A stretch of 64,000 nt of DNA from Nocardioides sp. SYSU D00038 (GCF_016924665.1 NZ_JAFFJT010000010.1:147047-211046), one strand, 5' to 3'. Numbered from the stretch's first letter, positions 34,613 to 43,245 are shown. Numbers and translations are program-made. The notes: a model not told the origin generated them from the letters alone.

Positions 34613-34766
34613 CCACAATTCCCTTTTTGGGCACGGATGTTTAGCAGGTCGATATCGTGGCCGTTTCCGGCCGGTTATCGCGAATTGGCGTGCGGCACCC
34701 TTTGTCGGCGATAATCTCCGGCAGTCAGCAATTCGTCTCCCGACGCCAGAAAAGAGATCGCTCCCC
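34613..34766 (+). promoter_or_regulatory. lsr2: AT-rich lsr2 promoter region
   Basis: The most AT-rich stretch of the window (for example ACAATTCCCTTTTTGGG and ATATCG). A promoter candidate is TTGGCG (34685-34690), 19 nt, GATAAT (34710-34715), with a leader of about 45 nt. Lsr2 binds AT-rich DNA, so autoregulation here is likely. Confidence 0.6.
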
Positions 34767-35111
34767 ATGGCACAGAAGGTGCACATCGTCCTCGAGGACG
34801 ACATCGACGGCTCCGACGCCAGCGAGACCGTGACGTTCGCGCTGGACGGCACGACCTACGAGATCGACCTCAACGACAAGAACGCCGCGGCCCTGCGCGA
34901 CGCGCTCGCCCTCTACGTCTCCCACGGCCGCAAGGTCACCGGGGGCGGCCGCCGCGGCGGTGGCCGCCGGTCGTCGGGCTCGAGCGCCGGCGCCTCCGGC
35001 GGGGCCAGCCCCAAGGAGATCCGCGAGTGGGCCCGCGAGAACGGCTTCGAGGTCCCCGACCGCGGCCGGGTCTCCGCCGAGGTCCGGCAGGCCTACGAGG
35101 CCGCGCACTGA
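34767..35111 (+). CDS. lsr2: Lsr2 nucleoid-associated protein
   Basis: H-NS-like xenogeneic silencer that coats AT-rich DNA. The N-terminal dimerisation domain (MAQKVHIVLEDDIDGSDASETVTFALDGTTYEIDL...) covers about 1-60. A flexible Gly/Arg/Ser linker follows, then a C-terminal DNA-binding domain of about 82-114 (IREWARENGFEVPDRGRVSAEVRQAYEAA). The AT-hook-like R-G-R motif, which inserts in the minor groove, is at DRGRVSA. It has 114 residues. A 14-bp triple repeat and a strong hairpin terminator follow. Confidence 0.96.
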   Translation: MAQKVHIVLEDDIDGSDASETVTFALDGTTYEIDLNDKNAAALRDALALYVSHGRKVTGGGRRGGGRRSSGSSAGASGGASPKEIREWARENGFEVPDRGRVSAEVRQAYEAAH

Positions 35112-35122
35112 TCGCGACTCCC

Positions 35123-35164
35123 CTGACTCACGCCCGCTGACCCGCGCCGGCTGACCCACGCCCG
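35123..35164. repeat. 14-bp tandem repeat, three copies
   Basis: CTGACTCACGCCCG, CTGACCCGCGCCGG, CTGACCCACGCCCG directly end to end after lsr2. Units differ at one to three positions. Confidence 0.75.
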
Positions 35165-35196
35165 CCGGGCCGCCCCGCACCAGGGGCGGCCCGGCG
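35163..35196 (+). terminator. Strong hairpin terminator of lsr2
   Basis: 14-bp perfect stem (CGCCGGGCCGCCCC with its complement), loop of 6 nt. No T-run follows, only GTCGT. Confidence 0.7.
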
Positions 35197-35309
35197 TCGT
35201 CGTACCGGGGGGATGTCGGTGGCACGGGCACGGGCATGGACGGGGACCGTGCGGGGTAGGAGGTCGCAGACCGGCCCGTCGTCGCGGGCCCCCGAGCCGG
35301 AGGTTCCCC

Positions 35310-35795
35310 ATGATCCCTACGTCCGCCCGCGCGGTGCTGGTCGCATCCGCGACCGCGCTCGTCGCGTCCCTGACCGTCGCCACCCCCGCCAGCGCCAAGA
35401 TCGACGAGGGCCGCAAGGGCTACTTCACGATGTGGCAGGACGACGGCTACGAGGGGCACTCGGAGGCGCGCAAGGGCTACGACACGAACCTCCACAACGA
35501 CTCCTGCGCCGGCTGCGACTTCGGCCCCGGCGGCGACTTCGGCGACGACATGTCGAGCTTCGTCAACAAGACGCCGTACTGGGTCAAGATCTACGTCAAC
35601 AAGGAGTACGACTGGGACGACCACGCGCCGTACTACAGCTGGTACTGCGTGCGTCCCTACAGCCACGACGCCGACCTGGGCAACAACAAGGTCAAGGGTC
35701 AGCTCGAGGACGAGATCTCGAGCATCGACGTCACCCCCGAGAAGACCAAGCCGATCCTGTGCCGCGACTACCAGGTGATCGGCCACAAGAACTAA
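35310..35795 (+). CDS. Small secreted protein, beta/gamma-crystallin or peptidase-inhibitor I36-like
   Basis: 161 residues with a clear signal peptide (about 1-29, ending ATPASA). The mature part is rich in Tyr, Trp, Asp and Gly (GYFTMWQDDGYEGHSE) and carries DDMSSFVNKT, resembling the calcium-binding N/D-x-x-S-S motif of beta/gamma-crystallins, followed by aromatic-rich strands. Four mature cysteines (in CAGC, YCVRP and LCRDY) could form two disulfides. The I36 (SMI-type) metalloprotease-inhibitor family has a similar look. The function is a guess. A good ribosome-binding site (GGAGG) precedes ATG 35310. Confidence 0.62.
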   Translation: MIPTSARAVLVASATALVASLTVATPASAKIDEGRKGYFTMWQDDGYEGHSEARKGYDTNLHNDSCAGCDFGPGGDFGDDMSSFVNKTPYWVKIYVNKEYDWDDHAPYYSWYCVRPYSHDADLGNNKVKGQLEDEISSIDVTPEKTKPILCRDYQVIGHKN

Positions 35796-35804
35796 CGGCC
35801 CGGG

Positions 35805-35826
35805 CCCCGGCCGGAGCCGGTCGGGG
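35805..35826 (+). terminator. Hairpin after the secreted-protein gene
   Basis: CCCCGGCC, loop GGAGCC, GGTCGGGG with one G-T pair. Confidence 0.45.
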
Positions 35827-35830
35827 TCGT

Positions 35831-35847
35831 GTTCGCTCTCAGCGGAC
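35831..35847 (+). promoter_or_regulatory. Candidate ClgR operator upstream of clpC
   Basis: GTTCGC-TCTCA-GCGGAC. This fits the GTTCGC-N5-GCG pattern reported for the actinobacterial Clp activator ClgR. It sits about 28 nt upstream of the -10 candidate at 35875, an activator-like place. Confidence 0.6.
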
Positions 35848-35874
35848 CACCCTGGCCGGGGTGGGGGGAACGCG

Positions 35875-35880
35875 TAGGCT
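35875..35880 (+). promoter_or_regulatory. clpC: Candidate -10 box (TAGGCT) of clpC
   Basis: TAGGCT followed by a leader of about 45 nt that carries GAGGAG before ATG 35932. Confidence 0.45.
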
Positions 35881-35931
35881 GTTCGTGGGGTTGGACTACC
35901 CGTACCCCCTGAAGTCTGAGGAGCCTTGCCC

Positions 35932-38517
35932 ATGTTCGAGCGGTTCACCGACCGAGCCCGACGCGTCGTCGTGCTGGCCCAGGAAGAGGCCCGCATGCTG
36001 TCGCACAACTACATCGGCACCGAGCACATCCTGCTCGGTCTCATCCACGAGGGTGAGGGCGTGGCGGCCAAGGCGCTCGAGAGCCTCGACATCTCGCTCG
36101 AGGCCGTGCGCGCCCAGGTCGAGGAGATCATCGGCCAGGGCCAGCAGGCCCCCAGCGGCCACATCCCCTTCACGCCGCGCGCCAAGAAGGTGCTCGAGCT
36201 GTCCCTGCGCGAGGCGCTCCAGCTCGGCCACTCCTACATCGGCACCGAGCACATCCTGCTCGGCCTGATCCGCGAGGGCGAGGGCGTCGCCGCCCAGGTG
36301 CTGCAGAAGCTCGGCGCCGACCTCAACCGGGTCCGCCAGCAGGTCATCCAGCTGCTCTCCGGGTTCCAGGGCAAGGAGTCCTCGGCGGCCGCCGCGGCCC
36401 AGTCCGGAGCCTCCGGCGACACCCCGTCGTCGTCGCTGGTGCTCGACCAGTTCGGCCGCAACCTGACCCAGGACGCCCGCGAGGGCAAGCTCGACCCGGT
36501 CATCGGCCGCGAGCAGGAGATCGAGCGGGTCATGCAGATCCTCTCGCGCCGCACGAAGAACAACCCCGTCCTCATCGGCGAGCCCGGCGTCGGCAAGACC
36601 ACGATCGTCGAGGGCCTGGCCCAGGACATCGTCAAGGGCAACGTGCCCGAGACGCTCAAGGACAAGCAGATCTACACGCTCGACCTCGGGGCGCTGGTCG
36701 CCGGTTCGCGCTACCGCGGTGACTTCGAGGAGCGCCTGAAGAAGGTGCTCAAGGAGATCCGCACCCGCGGCGACATCGTGCTCTTCATCGACGAGATCCA
36801 CACCCTCGTCGGTGCGGGCGCGGCCGAGGGCGCGATCGACGCCGCCAGCATCCTCAAGCCGATGCTGGCCCGCGGCGAGCTGCAGACCATCGGCGCGACC
36901 ACCCTCGACGAGTACCGCAAGTACCTCGAGAAGGACGCCGCGCTCGAGCGCCGGTTCCAGCCGATCCAGGTCGCCGAGCCGTCGATCGCCCACACCATCG
37001 AGATGCTCAAGGGCCTGCGCGACCGCTACGAAGCCCACCACCGGGTGACGATCACCGACGAGGCACTGGTCTCGGCGGCGACGCTGGCCGACCGCTACAT
37101 CTCCGACCGGTTCCTGCCCGACAAGGCCATCGACCTGATCGACGAGGCCGGTTCGCGGCTGCGGATCCGCCGGATGACGGCGCCCGCCGACCTGCGCGAG
37201 TACGACGAGAAGATCGCCGAGGTGCGGCAGCGCAAGGAGGCCGCGATCGACGGCCAGGACTTCGAGGCCGCCGCGCGCCTGCGCGACGAGGAGAAGCAGC
37301 TGATCCTCAAGAAGTCCGACCGCGAGAAGCAGTGGCGGGCGGGCGACATGGACGAGGTCGCGGAGGTCGACGAGGAGCTGATCGCCGAGGTCCTGGCGGT
37401 CGCGACCGGCATCCCGATCGTCAAGCTGTCCGAGGAGGAGTCGACCCGGCTGCTCAAGATGGAGGACGAGCTCCACAAGCGCGTCATCGGCCAGGACGAG
37501 GCGGTCAAGGCGCTGTCGCGGGCCATCCGCCGTACCCGCGCCGGGCTCAAGGACCCCAAGCGCCCCGGCGGGTCGTTCATCTTCGCCGGCCCCTCGGGCG
37601 TCGGCAAGACCTGGCTGTCGAAGACGCTGGCGGAGTTCCTCTTCGGCGACGAGGACGCGCTCATCCAGCTCGACATGTCGGAGTTCGGCGAGAAGCACAC
37701 CGTCTCGCGGCTGTTCGGCTCGCCTCCCGGCTACGTCGGCTACGAGGAGGGCGGCCAGCTCACCGAGAAGGTGCGGCGCAAGCCGTTCTCGGTGGTGCTC
37801 TTCGACGAGGTCGAGAAGGCGCACCCCGACATCTTCAACAGCCTGCTGCAGATCCTCGAGGAGGGTCGTCTCACCGACTCGCAGGGCCGGGTGGTCGACT
37901 TCAAGAACACCGTCATCATCATGACCACCAACCTCGGCACCCGCGACATCGCCAAGGGCATCAACCTCGGCTTCCAGCAGTCCGGTGACGCGGCCGGCTC
38001 CTACGAGCGGATGAAGGGCAAGGTGTCGGAGGAGCTCAAGCAGCACTTCCGGCCCGAGTTCCTCAACCGCGTCGACGAGGTCATCGTCTTCCCGCCGCTC
38101 TCGCAGGAGCAGATCGTGGCCATGGTCGACAACATGGTCGCCGCGGTCGAGGTCCGGCTGCGCGACCGCGACATGCAGCTCGAGCTGACCCAGCGGGCCA
38201 AGAACCTGCTGGCGGAGCGGGGCTTCGACCCGGTGCTGGGGGCGCGGCCGCTGCGCCGCACGATCCAGCGCGAGATCGAGGACGTGCTGGCCGAGAAGAT
38301 GCTGTTCGGCGAGGTCGGCCCGGGCCAGATCGTGCTGGTCGACGTCGAGGGCGAGGGCCCGACGGCGACGTTCAGCTTCTCGGGCCAGAAGGTCGCGGCG
38401 CTGCCCGACCTGCCGCCGTTCGAGCCGGCCGGCGTCGAGCTCGGCGAGACCCTGCCCGAGGGCCCGGACGACTCCGAGGACCCGGTCGACGTCCCGCGCT
38501 CGGGTACCGACGACTGA
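35932..38517 (+). CDS. clpC: ClpC AAA+ unfoldase
   Basis: Hsp100 chaperone that unfolds substrates and feeds them to ClpP; essential in mycobacteria and the target of cyclomarin-type antibiotics there. Two Clp N repeats (about 1-145, each with [13 protein letters not shown] or [13 protein letters not shown]). D1 has Walker A GEPGVGKT near 215 and [16 protein letters not shown] middle UVR-like coiled coil ([15 protein letters not shown]) lies near 440, and D2 has [14 protein letters not shown] near 552. ATG 35932 (861 aa) is chosen over TTG 35926 because of the GAGGAG at normal spacing. The C-terminus is acidic. Confidence 0.97.
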   Translation: MFERFTDRARRVVVLAQEEARMLSHNYIGTEHILLGLIHEGEGVAAKALESLDISLEAVRAQVEEIIGQGQQAPSGHIPFTPRAKKVLELSLREALQLGHSYIGTEHILLGLIREGEGVAAQVLQKLGADLNRVRQQVIQLLSGFQGKESSAAAAAQSGASGDTPSSSLVLDQFGRNLTQDAREGKLDPVIGREQEIERVMQILSRRTKNNPVLIGEPGVGKTTIVEGLAQDIVKGNVPETLKDKQIYTLDLGALVAGSRYRGDFEERLKKVLKEIRTRGDIVLFIDEIHTLVGAGAAEGAIDAASILKPMLARGELQTIGATTLDEYRKYLEKDAALERRFQPIQVAEPSIAHTIEMLKGLRDRYEAHHRVTITDEALVSAATLADRYISDRFLPDKAIDLIDEAGSRLRIRRMTAPADLREYDEKIAEVRQRKEAAIDGQDFEAAARLRDEEKQLILKKSDREKQWRAGDMDEVAEVDEELIAEVLAVATGIPIVKLSEEESTRLLKMEDELHKRVIGQDEAVKALSRAIRRTRAGLKDPKRPGGSFIFAGPSGVGKTWLSKTLAEFLFGDEDALIQLDMSEFGEKHTVSRLFGSPPGYVGYEEGGQLTEKVRRKPFSVVLFDEVEKAHPDIFNSLLQILEEGRLTDSQGRVVDFKNTVIIMTTNLGTRDIAKGINLGFQQSGDAAGSYERMKGKVSEELKQHFRPEFLNRVDEVIVFPPLSQEQIVAMVDNMVAAVEVRLRDRDMQLELTQRAKNLLAERGFDPVLGARPLRRTIQREIEDVLAEKMLFGEVGPGQIVLVDVEGEGPTATFSFSGQKVAALPDLPPFEPAGVELGETLPEGPDDSEDPVDVPRSGTDD

Positions 38518-38530
38518 CGCTCCCAGCCAG

Positions 38531-38581
38531 CACCGACCCCCGGTGACCCCGTGCAAGCACGGGGGTCACCGGGGGTCGGTG
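38531..38581. terminator. Bidirectional terminator between clpC and mutY
   Basis: Left arm 38531-38554, loop AA, right arm 38557-38581; 24 bp pair with one bulged base. It lies between convergent genes. Confidence 0.8.
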
Positions 38582-38584
38582 CGT

Positions 38585-39457
38585 CTAGGGCAGGGCGTAC
38601 GTCGTCGGGCCGGTCGCGACCGCCAACCCGTCGGCGACCAGCGAGGCCAGGCACCGCTCCCGCTGCCCGGCGTCGGGCCAGGTGGCGTCGAGCCGGCGCT
38701 TGTCGACCGCTCCCTCGGCCTCGCGCAGCACCGCCATCAGCCGGCCACGGCACTGCCGGTCGGTGCCCTGCCAGGCCTGGCCCCGGCGGGGCGGGCCGTC
38801 GTGGGCGGGGTGGCCGGCCAGCCGCCAGGCGCACCGGTCACGCAGCGGGCAGGTCTCGCACGCCGGCCGGGCGGCCGTGCAGACCAGCGCGCCGAGCTCC
38901 ATCACCGCGACCGCCCAGGTCGCCGCGGTGGGCGCGTCGTCGGGGAGCAGGCCGGCGGCGAGGTCGCGCTCGGCCCGGGTGACCGAGACCGGCGCCAGCT
39001 CGGTGCCGGAGACCGCTCGGGCCAGCACCCGGCGCACGTTGGTGTCGAGCACGACGTGGCGCTGGCCGAAGGCGAAGCTGGCGACGGCGGCCGCGGTGTA
39101 GTCGCCGACGCCCGGCAGCGCGAGCAGGTCGGCGTGGTCGTCGGGCACCTCGCCGCCGTGCCGGTCCACGATGGCGACCGCCGCGGCGTGCAGCCGCAGC
39201 GCCCGGCGGGGGTAGCCCAGCCGACCCCAGGCGCGCACCGCCTCGCCGACCGGCTCGGCCGCCAGGTCGGCTGGGGTCGGCCACCGCTCCAGCCAGGCGG
39301 CGTGCACCGGCAGCACGCGGGTCACCGGCGTCTGCTGGAGCATCAGCTCCGAGACCAGCACCGACCACGGCGAGGCCTCGGGCCGCCGCCACGGCAGGTC
39401 GCGGGCGTGCGCGTCGTACCAGTGGAGCACGGGCCCGTGCAGGTCGGTCGCGGTCAT
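38585..39457 (-). CDS. mutY: A/G-specific adenine glycosylase
   Basis: Base-excision repair enzyme removing A opposite 8-oxoguanine. The HhH-GPD core is LLALPGVGDYTAAAVASFAFGQRHVVLDTNVRRVL with catalytic Asp in the DTN segment. The N-terminal region has WRRPEASPWSVLVSELMLQQTPV. The iron-sulfur loop C-x6-C-x2-C-x5-C is visible in VCTAARPACETCPLRDRC. ATG 39457 (290 aa) is 9 nt downstream of GGGAGA; ATG 39466 lies too close to it. The length lacks most of the NUDIX-like 8-oxoG domain, as in actinobacterial MutY. Confidence 0.93.
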   Translation of the reverse strand: MTATDLHGPVLHWYDAHARDLPWRRPEASPWSVLVSELMLQQTPVTRVLPVHAAWLERWPTPADLAAEPVGEAVRAWGRLGYPRRALRLHAAAVAIVDRHGGEVPDDHADLLALPGVGDYTAAAVASFAFGQRHVVLDTNVRRVLARAVSGTELAPVSVTRAERDLAAGLLPDDAPTAATWAVAVMELGALVCTAARPACETCPLRDRCAWRLAGHPAHDGPPRRGQAWQGTDRQCRGRLMAVLREAEGAVDKRRLDATWPDAGQRERCLASLVADGLAVATGPTTYALP

Positions 39458-39506
39458 CGCCGCCATTCTCCCGGCGTGGGTACGACGCCGGGCCGCCCCC
39501 GGTGCC

Positions 39507-39512
39507 TACGGT
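39507..39512 (+). promoter_or_regulatory. Leaderless -10 box (TACGGT)
   Basis: TACGGT, 6 nt, then ATG 39519. Confidence 0.45.
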
Positions 39513-39518
39513 GTCCCC

Positions 39519-40367
39519 ATGCCGCGGACCGTTCGGGGATCACTGCCGCCGCAGGTGTACTGGCGGCGTCGGATGGTCGTGCTCGGCGCGGCCCTGGTGC
39601 TCGTGTTCGGCATCGCCAAGGTGCTCGGCAACGGCAGCGACGGAGCCGACGACCAGGCCGTCGACGACGCCCGGGCCAGCCAGGCGGCCGCCGACGCGTC
39701 GCCCGAGGCGGACTCCGGGTCGGACGACCCGACGCCGAGCGCGGACCCGACCCCCTCGCAGCCCACGCTGCCCGAGCCCACGGGACCCTGCGACGCCGCC
39801 GACCTGACCGTCACCCCGGTGGTGAAGAAGCCGGTGGCCGGCCGCACGGTCAAGATCGTGCTCAACGTGCAGTCGATGGAGGCCGAGGCGTGCACCTGGT
39901 CGGTCTCGTCGGAGACGCTGACCATGAAGATCACCTCGGGCTCCGACGACATCTGGTCGAGCCAGGAGTGCCCGGCCTCGATCAAGCCGCGCGAGGTCGT
40001 CGTCCGCAAGGTGCTGCCCGGCAAGACCAAGGTGTGGTGGAACGCCCGCCGCTCCGACGAGGAGTGCACCAACCGCACCGCCTGGGCGCTGCCCGGCTAC
40101 TACATCGTCCAGGCTGCCGCGCTGGGCGGCGAGCCGCTCGACACCCAGTTCCGCCTGACCGCGCCGGTCGCCGACACGGTCACCCAGTCGCCCGACCCGC
40201 AGGGCGGCAAGCAGACCAAGGGGCCTAGGCCCGGCAACGGCCAGGCTGGCGATCAGACCGGCAATCAGGCCGGTCAGCAGGGCGGCAACCAGGGCGGCAA
40301 CCAGGGCGGTCAGCAGGGTGGCCGGCCCAGCGGGTCGCCGTCGGGTGCGGTCGAGCCGAACGGCTGA
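39519..40367 (+). CDS. Membrane-anchored secreted protein with Gly/Gln/Asn repeat tail, function unknown
   Basis: 282 residues. A single N-terminal helix (about 19-37) precedes an acidic Ser/Pro/Thr linker (ADSGSDDPTPSADPTPSQP). A beta-rich domain (about 90-220) follows, with four cysteines near CDAADL, EACTW, SQECPAS and EECTN that could form two disulfides. Its tail from about 230 is built of GNQ and GGQ repeats (NQGGNQGGNQGGQQGG). No enzyme motif is seen. Similar small proteins are annotated hypothetical in actinobacteria; the tail suggests interaction with the wall or self-association. Confidence 0.65.
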   Translation: MPRTVRGSLPPQVYWRRRMVVLGAALVLVFGIAKVLGNGSDGADDQAVDDARASQAAADASPEADSGSDDPTPSADPTPSQPTLPEPTGPCDAADLTVTPVVKKPVAGRTVKIVLNVQSMEAEACTWSVSSETLTMKITSGSDDIWSSQECPASIKPREVVVRKVLPGKTKVWWNARRSDEECTNRTAWALPGYYIVQAAALGGEPLDTQFRLTAPVADTVTQSPDPQGGKQTKGPRPGNGQAGDQTGNQAGQQGGNQGGNQGGQQGGRPSGSPSGAVEPNG

Positions 40368-40394
40368 ACCTCCCCGCGCGGGCGGCGGTCCCGA

Positions 40395-40483
40395 GCGCAC
40401 CCATGGCGCACAGGCGTGGTTCGTGCGGCCGCCCGGGGTGACCCGGGCGCACCAACGGCGCACAGGCGCGGTTCGGGCGGTCG
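40395..40483. repeat. Two direct repeats (GCGCACC...GGCGCACAGGCG) with an 8-bp hairpin between
   Basis: About 37-nt copies start at 40395 and 40447, about 85 percent alike. The hairpin CGCCCGGG-GTGA-CCCGGGCG (40430-40449) lies across their junction and probably terminates the convergent hypothetical and disA transcripts. Confidence 0.6.
40430..40449. terminator. Hairpin between convergent genes
   Basis: 8-bp perfect stem with GTGA tetraloop (GNRA type). Confidence 0.55.
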
Positions 40484-40510
40484 TCGAACGATCCCGACCC
40501 GCGCCGACCC

Positions 40511-41593
40511 TCAGACGTACCGCTCGAGGATCGTCGACTCGGCCAGTCGGCTGAGCCCCTCGCGCACCGACTTCGCGCGCAGCTCGCCGACGCCCTCGAC
40601 CAGCTGGAGGTCCTCGATGCTGGCGGCCAGCAGCTTCTGCAGGGTGCCGAAGTGCTCGACCAGCCGGTCGACCACCGACGACGGCAGCCGCGGCACCTTG
40701 GCGAGCAGCCGGTAGCCGCGGGGGGTGACGGCGCCGTCGAGGTGCTCGCCGTTCCCGAGCCCCAGGACGCGGGCGGCCGACGCGGGGTCGACCAGCTCGG
40801 TGGGGGAGAGGGCGCCGAGCCGCTCGAGCAGCTGCTCGGGGCTCTTGGTGCGGCGGCCGCTGGGCAGGTAGTCGCGGATCACCAGCTCGCGCTCGGCGTC
40901 GACGCCGGTGACGAGCTCCTCGAGCTGGAGCGAGAGCAGCCGGCCGTCGGTGCCGAGCTCGAGCACGTAGTCCTCGATCTCGCTGGCGATCCGGGTGACC
41001 ATCTCGAGCCGCTGGGCGACCACGGCGACGTCGCGCACGGTGACCAGGTCCTCGATCTCGAGCGCCGACAGGGTGCTGGACACCTCGTCGAGGCGGAGCT
41101 TGTAGCGCTCCAGGGTGGCCAGCGCCTGGTTGGCGCGCGACAGGATCTGACCGGCCTCCTCCAGCACGTGCCGGGTCTCGCCGACGTACGCCGCGATGAT
41201 CTGCATCGACTGCGACACCGAGATCACCGGGAAGCCGGTCTGCCGGGCCACGCGGTCGGCGGTGCGGTGTCGGGTGCCGGTCTCGTCGGAGGGGATCGTG
41301 TGGTCGGGCATCAGGTGCACCGCGGCCTTGAGGATGCGGGTGACGTCCTTGTCGATGATGATCGCGCCGTCCATCTTGGCCAGCTCGCGCAGCCCGGTGG
41401 CGGTGAACGGGACGTCGAGGTCGAACCCGCCCGTCGCGATCGACTCCACGACGCGGTCGGTGCCGAGCACGATCAACGCGCCGGTGCGCCCGCGCAGGAT
41501 CCGCTCGAGCCCGTCGCGCAGCGGGGTGCCGGGTGCGATCGAGGCGAGGGTCGCCCTCAGGCGCAGCGTGTCGTCGTCGCGGTCGACCGCCAC
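40511..41593 (-). CDS. disA: Diadenylate cyclase/DNA integrity scanning protein DisA
   Basis: Makes c-di-AMP from two ATP and scans DNA for branched structures. The DAC domain (about 1-140) has MDGAIIIDKDVTRIL (D-G-A motif) and the R-H-R motif in TGTRHRTADRV. A central helical region precedes C-terminal helix-hairpin-helix repeats (LRAKSVREGLSRLAE). GTG 41593 gives 360 residues with GGGGAGG 5 nt upstream; ATG 41608 would place that site within the gene. A separate -10 candidate (TAGACT, 41649-41654) suggests it is transcribed apart from radA. Confidence 0.94.
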   Translation of the reverse strand: MAVDRDDDTLRLRATLASIAPGTPLRDGLERILRGRTGALIVLGTDRVVESIATGGFDLDVPFTATGLRELAKMDGAIIIDKDVTRILKAAVHLMPDHTIPSDETGTRHRTADRVARQTGFPVISVSQSMQIIAAYVGETRHVLEEAGQILSRANQALATLERYKLRLDEVSSTLSALEIEDLVTVRDVAVVAQRLEMVTRIASEIEDYVLELGTDGRLLSLQLEELVTGVDAERELVIRDYLPSGRRTKSPEQLLERLGALSPTELVDPASAARVLGLGNGEHLDGAVTPRGYRLLAKVPRLPSSVVDRLVEHFGTLQKLLAASIEDLQLVEGVGELRAKSVREGLSRLAESTILERYV

Positions 41594-41648
41594 GGAAGCC
41601 CTCCCCATGCAGCGGCGCCGAGTCGGCGGCACCTGTCGTCGTGTGTCG

Positions 41649-41654
41649 GCAGTC
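41649..41654 (-). promoter_or_regulatory. disA: Candidate -10 box (TAGACT) of disA
   Basis: On the minus strand about 56 nt before the chosen start, giving a leader near 49 nt. Confidence 0.35.
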
Positions 41655-41691
41655 TAGACGGTGCGGGGGCTGCGGTCGGGGGGAACGGGGT

Positions 41692-43107
41692 TCAGCTGTC
41701 GGCGATGGGCCGCAGCGGACGGGGCCGGTCGCCGGTGAGCCGCAGCAGGCGGAGCGCGGAGGCGATGTCGGGTACGTCGAGCACCCGCATGCCGTCGACC
41801 GTCCACGACTCGGGCGCCCGGGGCCCGCTGGCGGAGCGGTCGCTCGGCACGACCGCGACGCCGAAGCCGAGCCGGGCGGCCTCGGCCAGGCGCTGCGGCA
41901 GGTCGCGCACCCGGCGCAGCTCGCCGGCGAGTCCCAGCTCGCCCATGGCGACCACGCCGGCCGGCGGGGCGGTGCCGGAGCAGGCCGAGGCGATCGCGAT
42001 CGCCAGCGCGAGGTCGCTGGCCGGCTCGCCGAGCCGGGCGCCGCCGACCGTGGAGGCGAACACGTCGTAGTTGTGCAACCGGACGCCGACGTGCTGCTGG
42101 AGGACGGCGAGCACCATGGCGACCCGCGAGGAGTCGAGGCCCGAGGTGGCCCGCCGCGGGCGCTCGGCCGGGCTGGGCGTGACCAGCGCCTGCACCTCGG
42201 CCAGCATCGGCCGGCGTCCCTCCATCATCACCGCCACGCACGAGCCCGGCACCCGGCCGGTCTGGTGCTCGACGAAGAGCCCGGTGGGGTCGGCGACGGC
42301 GGTGATGCCCTCCGAGGAGAGGTCGAAGCAGCCGACCTCGTCGACCGGGCCGAACCGGTTCTTCATCGCGCGCACCATGCGGAACCGGGAGTTGCGGTCG
42401 CCCTCGAAGTGGAGGACCACGTCGACGAGGTGCTCGAGCACGCGCGGCCCGGCGATGGACCCCTCCTTGGTGACGTGGCCGACCAGCACGGTGGTGATGT
42501 TGTGGGTCTTGGCGGTGCGCACCAGGGCCGCGGAGACCTCCTTCACCTGGGTGACGCCGCCGGGCACGCCCTCGACGCCGGACGCGCCGATCGTCTGCAC
42601 CGAGTCGATGACCAAGAGCTCGGGACGGACCTGCTCCACGTGGGTGAGCACGGCGCCGAGGTCGGTCTCGGCGGCGAGGTAGAGCTCGTCGTGGACGCCG
42701 CCGGTGCGGTCGGCGCGCAGCCGCACCTGGGAGGCAGACTCCTCGCCGCTGACGTAGAGGGTGCGGCGCTGGTAGCGGGCGGTCTGCGCGGCGACCTCGA
42801 GCAGCAGCGTGCTCTTGCCGACGCCGGGCTCGCCGGCGAGGAGGATCACCGCGCCCGGCACCAGCCCGCCGCCGAGCACCCGGTCGAGCTCGGGGACCCC
42901 GCTGGTGCGCGACTGCGACTGCTCCACCGACACCTGGCCGATGGGCACGGCCGGCGTGGAGACGGGGCCGGCGGCGGCGCGGACGGCGGGCGCGGCGGCC
43001 TCGGCAACCGACCCCCAGGTCTGGCACTCGCCGCAGCGGCCGACCCACTTGCCGGTCTCCCAGCCGCACTCGGTGCAGCGGTAGGCAGGGCGGGGTGTCT
43101 TCGGCAT
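41692..43107 (-). CDS. radA: DNA repair protein RadA (Sms)
   Basis: DnaB-like hexameric branch-migration ATPase assisting recombination repair. The N-terminal zinc finger has C11-x2-C14 and C25-x2-C28. Walker A GEPGVGKS is at 92-99, Walker B-region LLVIDSVQTIG near 172, the RadA-specific KNRFGP motif near 256 and a Lon-like C-terminal domain (about 300-471). It has 471 residues. disA follows in the same direction with a 98-nt gap; in M. tuberculosis the two are also neighbours. The gene is divergent from a LacI regulator. Confidence 0.95.
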   Translation of the reverse strand: MPKTPRPAYRCTECGWETGKWVGRCGECQTWGSVAEAAAPAVRAAAGPVSTPAVPIGQVSVEQSQSRTSGVPELDRVLGGGLVPGAVILLAGEPGVGKSTLLLEVAAQTARYQRRTLYVSGEESASQVRLRADRTGGVHDELYLAAETDLGAVLTHVEQVRPELLVIDSVQTIGASGVEGVPGGVTQVKEVSAALVRTAKTHNITTVLVGHVTKEGSIAGPRVLEHLVDVVLHFEGDRNSRFRMVRAMKNRFGPVDEVGCFDLSSEGITAVADPTGLFVEHQTGRVPGSCVAVMMEGRRPMLAEVQALVTPSPAERPRRATSGLDSSRVAMVLAVLQQHVGVRLHNYDVFASTVGGARLGEPASDLALAIAIASACSGTAPPAGVVAMGELGLAGELRRVRDLPQRLAEAARLGFGVAVVPSDRSASGPRAPESWTVDGMRVLDVPDIASALRLLRLTGDRPRPLRPIADS

Positions 43108-43114
43108 GCCGGGA

Positions 43115-43120
43115 ACGCTA
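43115..43120 (-). promoter_or_regulatory. radA: Leaderless -10 box (TAGCGT) of radA
   Basis: TAGCGT, 7 nt, then ATG 43107 on the minus strand. Confidence 0.5.
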
Positions 43121-43177
43121 GACGTGGGGGCCGACAGCCGGTCCCGCGACTCGCACCCCCACGGGTGAGCCCGCGGC

Positions 43178-43183
43178 TATCCT
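43178..43183 (+). promoter_or_regulatory. -10 box (TATCCT) of the LacI regulator
   Basis: TATCCT with transcription expected near 43190, inside the operator candidate. Confidence 0.45.
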
Positions 43184-43186
43184 GCC

Positions 43187-43200
43187 TTGGAACGATCCAG
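43187..43200 (+). promoter_or_regulatory. LacI-family operator candidate (TTGGAACGATCCAG)
   Basis: Inverted TGGA/TCCA halves around a central CG, the typical LacI-family geometry, overlapping the predicted transcription start of the regulator. This fits autorepression. Confidence 0.55.
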
Positions 43201-43245
43201 CCCATGACCGCGCCCGGGACGGCCAGCACGCGAAGGAGGCCCGCG

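Noticed and set aside
34613..34766. lysS remnant between coaX and lsr2
   Set aside because: No reading frame or synthetase motif is present; the stretch is AT-rich promoter DNA.
35896..38556. 886-codon minus-strand open frame opposite clpC
   Set aside because: Fully antisense to clpC, with low-complexity Asp/Leu/Arg composition and no family motif.
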